DNA of 64,000 nucleotides from Granulosicoccus sp963833195 (GTDB taxonomy: Bacteria > Pseudomonadota > Gammaproteobacteria > Granulosicoccales > Granulosicoccaceae). Both the position numbers and the translations under genes were made by a program. Under the pieces are notes generated by a model, which was not told the origin of the DNA, did no database searches, and saw only the letters and a program-made list of their open reading frames with translations. Of this stretch, positions 59,964 through 64,000 are shown in pieces; positions within the stretch are counted from its first letter, which is position 1, and every line of letters begins with the position of its first letter. The stretch lies in NCBI GenBank assembly GCA_963833195.1, contig CAWHXF010000028.1, positions 310,001-374,000 on the forward strand. The letters are read 5' to 3'.

Positions 59964-61073
59964 TCAGGTGTTGTCGGGCGTCTGGCCGAGCAGCTCCTCG
60001 GGAGTGAACGCGGGGAAGCAGGCGGGGAAGCCGGTGCCCGTGTTGAACGACTTCGGGAGATCCGGGAAGTAGTCGACGCCCGCCTCCATGTCCGCGTTCA
60101 TCACCTGCGGGATCGGCAGGAACACCGTCTGCGGCAGCACGTTGCCCTGCAGCAGCTCGACCGCCGCCTCGAGTGCGACCGCCGCCATCGCCGGCGCCTG
60201 ACTGGCCGACACGCCCGGGATGTCCAGCTCGTCGATCAGCATGCGCACGCCGTTCTCCGCATCGAGCCCCATCGGCACGATGGGGTGATCGGCCGCCTGC
60301 ATCGCGTTGATGGTGCCGGCGCCGCCGTGCTGCGACACCACGCCGTCGAACTGCCCGTGCGTGGCGAGCGCATCGGCCACCACCTTCTGGCTGGTGCCGG
60401 TGTCCCAGTTGCCGACGACCTCGACGATCTCCAGCCCATCGACCTTCTCCAGGACCGACATCATCCCGAGCCGGCGGTCGCGGTCGGTGGCGTTGCCGGG
60501 CAGGCCGTTGACCATCAGGATCTTCTTCGCGCTGCCGCCGAGCTCGTCCATGACCGTCTGCGCCTTCAAGCGCCCGAGCTCGAGCTGGCTCTCGTTGATC
60601 TGCACGACCTTGTCGGTGTCCAGCACGTTGTCGAAGGGCACCAGCACGACGCCTGCGCGCTCGGCACGCCGGATGACGGGCTCGAACGCCGACGGGTTGA
60701 CCGCGATGAACGTGATCGCGTCGTAGCCCGCCGCGATGAAGTTGTCGATGGCCGCGATCTGGGCGGCGCTGTCGTTGCCGACCGACACGACCTTGAACTC
60801 CTCGAGCTTCTCGGCGTTCTCCGCTCGCGCCGCCCAGGCCTTGGACGCCTGGATGGCCGCGATGCGCCAGTCGTTTCCGGCGAAGCCGTTCACGAAGGCG
60901 ATCTTGTACGGGCCCTCCTTCGCCTCGTAGCTGATCGCGGTGGTGTCCGGCGCGGGACCGAAGCACTCGGGCCGGTGGGTGTCCTGGGCGAGTGCCGGGG
61001 AGGCGGCGCCGAGCAGCGCCGCGGTGACGCCGGCGGCGGCCGCGGCCCGGGCGAACGATACGGGTCTGTACAT
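59964..61073 (-). CDS. Sugar ABC transporter substrate-binding protein (RbsB type)
   Basis: The 369-residue periplasmic protein has a signal peptide ending in PALAQD. It has a type-1 periplasmic-binding fold with PYKIAFVNGFAGNDWRIAAI, AIDNFIAAGYDAITFIAVNP, VLVPFDNVLDTDKVVQINES and the hinge MVNGLPGNATDRDRRLGMM. An N-terminal insertion with Cys (RPECFGPAPD) precedes the domain and could form a disulfide with C358 or another Cys. The sugar is unknown. It is the first gene of a five-gene operon ending with an SMP-30 lactonase. Confidence 0.93.
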   Translation of the reverse strand: MYRPVSFARAAAAAGVTAALLGAASPALAQDTHRPECFGPAPDTTAISYEAKEGPYKIAFVNGFAGNDWRIAAIQASKAWAARAENAEKLEEFKVVSVGNDSAAQIAAIDNFIAAGYDAITFIAVNPSAFEPVIRRAERAGVVLVPFDNVLDTDKVVQINESQLELGRLKAQTVMDELGGSAKKILMVNGLPGNATDRDRRLGMMSVLEKVDGLEIVEVVGNWDTGTSQKVVADALATHGQFDGVVSQHGGAGTINAMQAADHPIVPMGLDAENGVRMLIDELDIPGVSASQAPAMAAVALEAAVELLQGNVLPQTVFLPIPQVMNADMEAGVDYFPDLPKSFNTGTGFPACFPAFTPEELLGQTPDNT

Positions 61074-61416
61074 CGAGACGTCTCTTCCCTGTCGGGCGGG
61101 TGATGCGGACGGCCGATGGGCCGCAGCCTGAGTCCTTACCGTCCGGCGCGACATTGATGCCGCGGCGGAACGACTGCGAGAGTAGGGGGAGCGCCGGGCG
61201 CGAGTCAACCGCACGATGCGCGCTAGTCGTGGCCGCGCAAGCGCACCGGCCTCGCGGGACCCGCCACCGTCGCGGTCACGGTCCATGCTGAGGTGGAGCT
61301 CGCCTCGACGCACGCCACCGCGTTGTACCCGAACGTCGCCGACCGTTCGAGTGCGTTGTGCGCACCGATCGACCATCCGATGTCGCACCTGTCGCGGCGC
61401 GACCGGGGGATATCCG
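61074..61416. other. Intergenic region (343 bp) upstream of the sugar ABC operon
   Basis: No confident gene is seen. The part next to 61073 should hold the promoter and leader for the ABC operon, but no clear -35/-10 can be named. On the minus strand, 61223 to about 61390 has a frame ending in AWTVTATVAGPARPVRLRG that looks protein-like and could be a gene remnant; I cannot identify it. Confidence 0.5.
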
Positions 61417-61986
61417 TCAGAGCGCCTCGAACACGTCCTCGAACACCGAATCGATGCCAAGTGCCAGCCCGATCGATCCGAGCTCGATCGTCTCGCCGGA
61501 CGAGAACGCGGCGTGCGTCCACCCCTCGGCGTCGCGCGTGTAGAGCTCGGCGGACTCGCTCTCCTGTGACACGATCAAGTAATCCGTCAGCGCCGGCAGG
61601 GATTGGTAGACGAGGAGCTTCTCGCGTCGGTCGGTCGCGGCCGTCGTCGGCGACAGGATCTCGACGATCAGCACGGGTCGCGTCTCGGTGTAGCGGTCGG
61701 GCTCGTCTCGCCGATCGGTGCAACTGACGACGATATCGGGGTAGTAGTAGCGGCGCCCGTCGGCGAGGCGCACCTTCATGTCGGAGGCGGTGACCCGACA
61801 ACCGGAGCCGCGCAGATGCGGACGGATCGCGGCCACGAGATTCGCCGAGATCAGACCGTGCTCCCGACTCGCGCCGCCCATCGCGAACAGCACGCCGTCC
61901 ACATACTCGTGGCGTACGTCCGAACTGCGCTCCGCCTCGAGGTACTCGCGCTCGCTGACTAGCCGTTGTCTGGCCGCTATCCCCAT
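61417..61986 (-). CDS. Uma2 family (DUF820) putative endonuclease
   Basis: The 189-residue protein of the Uma2/DUF820 family has a PD-(D/E)xK nuclease-like fold. RSSDVRHEYVDGVLFAMGGA is the N-terminal motif, then YYYPDIVVSC (catalytic Asp in PDIVV) and VLIVEILSPTTAATDRREKL (Glu and, later, Lys). Length is usual. The family is often present in many copies in cyanobacteria and is scattered elsewhere, suggesting mobility. The physiological target is unknown. It is a lone gene between two sugar importers. Confidence 0.9.
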   Translation of the reverse strand: MGIAARQRLVSEREYLEAERSSDVRHEYVDGVLFAMGGASREHGLISANLVAAIRPHLRGSGCRVTASDMKVRLADGRRYYYPDIVVSCTDRRDEPDRYTETRPVLIVEILSPTTAATDRREKLLVYQSLPALTDYLIVSQESESAELYTRDAEGWTHAAFSSGETIELGSIGLALGIDSVFEDVFEAL

Positions 61987-62292
61987 TCCACGATCCTATC
62001 ACCGGTCTCGCGCGCGACCGCGACGCCGACGTTCTCGACAGATTTCCTGACTTGGCGCGAGCCGGTGCGACTCCGACCGGAACCGCGGACCGCGGGCGGC
62101 CGAGCGGTCGCCTACAGCCGCCCCGTGTGCGACGCGATCTGCTTCCACAAGCGACCAGCGCACCGCGGCGCGGGCTCCCAGGCGACGGCGCCCGCCGACC
62201 GGGCGCGCTCGTTTGCCGCGCGCATGAAGCTATGGTAAGACATGGCGCAGGCGCGCCGGCCCGGTTCGCGCCGCGACACGCGTGGAGAGACG
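61987..62292. other. Intergenic region (306 bp) upstream of the second sugar importer
   Basis: The region is divergent between Uma2 and the second binding-protein gene. It is GC-rich with no gene seen. A TATGGTAAG segment near 62232-62240 could serve as a -10 box for the plus-strand operon, but the TTGCCG upstream is only 12 bp away, too close for a standard -35. No operator is evident. Confidence 0.4.
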
Positions 62293-63621
62293 ATGATCCG
62301 TACGGCAAGCACTTCGTTCACGGTCGCCGCCGCGGCGCTTGTCACCCTCGCCGTCGCGGGCAACGTGGCCGCCCAGGACGAGCTTCCGTACGGGCTGAAG
62401 GCCGGCAAGCCCTACGACGGCGTCACCCTGTCGATCCTGTCGGTCGTCACGCCGCAGTTCGATGGCCTGAAGCTCAGGGACGAGGAGTTCACCGAGCTCA
62501 CCGGCATCGAGACCGAGTGGACGTTCATCCCGTTCGGATCCTTGCAGGACAAGCTCTCCACCGAGGGCATAGCGGCCACGGGCGAGTTCGACGTCGTCAA
62601 CTACCTCGACAGCTGGGGCCCGACGAACGCCTACTGGATGCGCCCGATCGACGATCTCCTCGAGGCCGACGGCATCTCCATGGACCGCTACCCGCCGGCC
62701 TTCGCGAAATCCGCACAGTACGAGGGCAAGACGATGGGCTTCCCGCTGCGCGCGCACGCGCAGCTGATGTTCTATCGCAAGGACCTGATGGACGCACCGC
62801 CGACGAGCTGGGAAGAGGTGATAGAGATCGGCAAGGAGCTCAAGGAGACGCACCCCGAGATCGCACCGCTCGCGCTGTACTACAACAACGACGGCAACCG
62901 CCAGAACCTGTTCGTGTGGCTGAACTTCCTGTGGGCCGCGGGCGCCGAGCTGTTCGACGACGAGGGCAAGCCGGCGTGGACCAGCGAGGCGGGCCTCAAG
63001 GCGACCGAGGACTACGTCGCGCTGCACACCGTGGAGAAGGTGACCAACGAAGCGTCGCTGTCGTTCGTCGAGGCGGACGCGCGCCAGTCCTTCATTCAGG
63101 GCAACAGCGCGATGACGCCGCAGTGGTGGTGGGCCTACTCCTCGATGCTGGACCCCGAGCAGTCGACGCTGAGCGAGGAGCAGGTCGGCTTCGCGGCCAT
63201 GCCCGCCTACGAGGGCGAGACGGTGACCTACGCCATCTCGATGCCCTTCTCGATCTCCACCTACTCCAAGCAGCAGGAGGCCGCCTGGGAGTTCCTGAAA
63301 TGGCTGTCGAACCCCGAGCTCGAGAAGAAGAACGCCACCGAGCGCGAGGTGGCCGGCGAGAGCATCGTCAACAACGTCGTCACGCACATCGAGAACCTGA
63401 CCGACGCCGACATCAACGCGGCCAACGCGAACATCCAGCGAGCCGCCTACGAGTCGCTCGCCGACTCCGACATCATGCCGCAGATCGCCGAGTGGCCCGA
63501 GGTCGGCGACCTGTTGTCGGCGGCGATCGCAGAGGCGGCAGCAGGCGGCGACGTGAGGCAACTGATGACCGACGCGGCCGAGCAGGCCACCAAGGTGCTC
63601 AAGCGCGCGGGGCGCATCTGA
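62293..63621 (+). CDS. Sugar ABC transporter extracellular substrate-binding protein (MalE-like family)
   Basis: The 442-residue family 1 extracellular solute-binding protein has a signal peptide ending AGNVAAQDE. Typical features are TLSILSVVTPQFDGLKLRDE, EFTELTGIETEWTFIPFG, GEFDVVNYLDSWG, QGNSAMTPQWWWAYSSM and PFSISTYSKQQEAAWEFLKW. It binds a sugar or polyol in the periplasm; tryptophan-rich QWWWAY probably stacks on the sugar. ATG 62293 follows GGAGAG. It is the first gene of an importer whose permease starts 45 bp downstream. Confidence 0.93.
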   Translation: MIRTASTSFTVAAAALVTLAVAGNVAAQDELPYGLKAGKPYDGVTLSILSVVTPQFDGLKLRDEEFTELTGIETEWTFIPFGSLQDKLSTEGIAATGEFDVVNYLDSWGPTNAYWMRPIDDLLEADGISMDRYPPAFAKSAQYEGKTMGFPLRAHAQLMFYRKDLMDAPPTSWEEVIEIGKELKETHPEIAPLALYYNNDGNRQNLFVWLNFLWAAGAELFDDEGKPAWTSEAGLKATEDYVALHTVEKVTNEASLSFVEADARQSFIQGNSAMTPQWWWAYSSMLDPEQSTLSEEQVGFAAMPAYEGETVTYAISMPFSISTYSKQQEAAWEFLKWLSNPELEKKNATEREVAGESIVNNVVTHIENLTDADINAANANIQRAAYESLADSDIMPQIAEWPEVGDLLSAAIAEAAAGGDVRQLMTDAAEQATKVLKRAGRI

Positions 63622-63666
63622 CACGGCCGTCGCGCGAGGTGTCGCACACGGCCTGAACCGCGCCCG

Positions 63667-64000
63667 ATGCGCGATCGCACGCTGAAGTACCTGCTCGTCG
63701 CGCCGGCGGTCCTGGTCGTCGGGGCGACGGCCGTGTGGCCGCTGGCGGAGTCGCTGCGGCTTTCGATGTACGCGGGCCGCCTGTCGCGGCCCGGCTTCCC
63801 GCAGGCCTTCGTGGGCACCGAGCAGTACGCCTGGGCCTTCCTGGAGGAGCCGGCGTTCTGGAACTCGGTGTGGGTCACCGCCTGGTTCACGATAGTGACC
63901 GTGGCACTGACGACGGCGTGCGCGCTCGCCTTCGCGCTGCTCCTGGCACCGGGAGGCCGCTTCCGGAGCGGCGTGCAGTCGCTGCTGATCCTGCCGTTCG
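63667..64000 (+). CDS. Sugar ABC transporter permease (MalF-like), 5' part
   Basis: The frame begins at ATG 63667 and is open to the window end, giving the first 111 residues. An N-terminal membrane helix (LLVAPAVLVVGATAVWPLAE) and the following ESLRLSMYAGRLSRPG, then FVGTEQYAWAFLEEPAFWNS, fit a MalF/UgpA-type permease. A second helix (TIVTVALTTACALAFALLLA) is present. The EAA loop lies beyond the window. Confidence 0.9.
   Translation, partial: MRDRTLKYLLVAPAVLVVGATAVWPLAESLRLSMYAGRLSRPGFPQAFVGTEQYAWAFLEEPAFWNSVWVTAWFTIVTVALTTACALAFALLLAPGGRFRSGVQSLLILPF

Noticed and set aside
61223..61390. Possible beta-sandwich protein remnant on the minus strand
   Set aside because: One short protein-like stretch, no identifiable family and no start; kept only as a remark in the intergenic entry.
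1..64000. tRNA, rRNA, CRISPR array, insertion sequence or prophage genes
   Set aside because: No cloverleaf with a T-loop consensus, no spaced direct repeats of CRISPR size and no transposase or phage structural protein were seen in the translated frames.

Overview
The window is one contiguous piece of a very GC-rich (about 70%) bacterial chromosome. It is densely packed, with many 1-4 base ATGA/GTGA overlaps and many GTG or TTG starts. Gene content points to a gammaproteobacterium with an aerobic respiratory chain: a DUF2288/DUF2789 pair, a COX15-type heme A synthase, a thermostable-hemolysin family gene, a membrane-bound formate dehydrogenase with DUF3305/DUF3306, and TRAP and sugar ABC importers. 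This assignment is inferred from gene families, not from a marker gene. I see no rRNA, tRNA, CRISPR array, integrase, transposase or replication origin.

Layout. 1-9.5 kb: housekeeping and envelope genes (mnmC 3' end, a P-loop-less MeaB/ArgK-like protein, EamA exporter, DUF2288, a DUF2959 lipoprotein, a frameshifted DUF533 gene, apt, ComEA-like HhH protein, DUF2789, EEP phosphatase-like, YqjE/YqjD-like envelope proteins, heme A synthase). 9.6-16.4 kb: a tight plus-strand cluster of SDR, secreted TPR protein, TauD-like dioxygenase, thermostable-hemolysin family protein and AMP-forming ligase, followed without a gap by its own OmpR-type response regulator and histidine kinase. This is the best candidate for an undescribed small-molecule pathway. 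16.5-18.7 kb: two adjacent FluC (CrcB) fluoride-channel genes, one fused in frame to a periplasmic-type serine hydrolase. 18.9-23.6 kb: DUF3047, a Rieske-like protein lacking one cluster ligand, a two-cNMP-domain patatin phospholipase, and ankyrin repeats.

23.7-36 kb: a complete formate dehydrogenase locus on the minus strand. In transcription order it holds a nucleotidyltransferase, DUF3305, DUF3306, a multi-cluster ferredoxin, a TorD-like chaperone, a small Tat protein, the Mo/W catalytic subunit (Cys type), the Fe-S subunit, a small lipoprotein, the cytochrome b subunit and an unknown protein. A divergent fdhD lies beyond. 36-41.5 kb: TRIC-type channel, carotenoid oxygenase, and a four-gene operon pairing an arylsulfotransferase-like protein with a PAPS-type sulfotransferase and two small membrane proteins. 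41.5-48.6 kb: GGDEF-EAL sensor, aldo-keto reductase, desaturase, LysR regulator overlapping a PhnD-like binding protein that lacks a signal peptide, and a small secreted protein.

48.7-64 kb: PCuAC copper chaperone, a TRAP transporter (DctM/Q/P order on the minus strand), a hydrolase, two SMP-30-like proteins, an RbsABC-like sugar importer with two permeases, Uma2, and the start of a second sugar ABC importer that runs off the window. Decayed fragments of an aldehyde dehydrogenase and of a DASS (SLC13) transporter show gene loss in this catabolic region.

A recurring structural feature is short tandem duplication at gene 3' ends, often repeating the stop codon (about 2.2, 16.5 and 41.5 kb). 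There are also two 72-bp arrays of six 12-bp units (18.7 and 22.7 kb).
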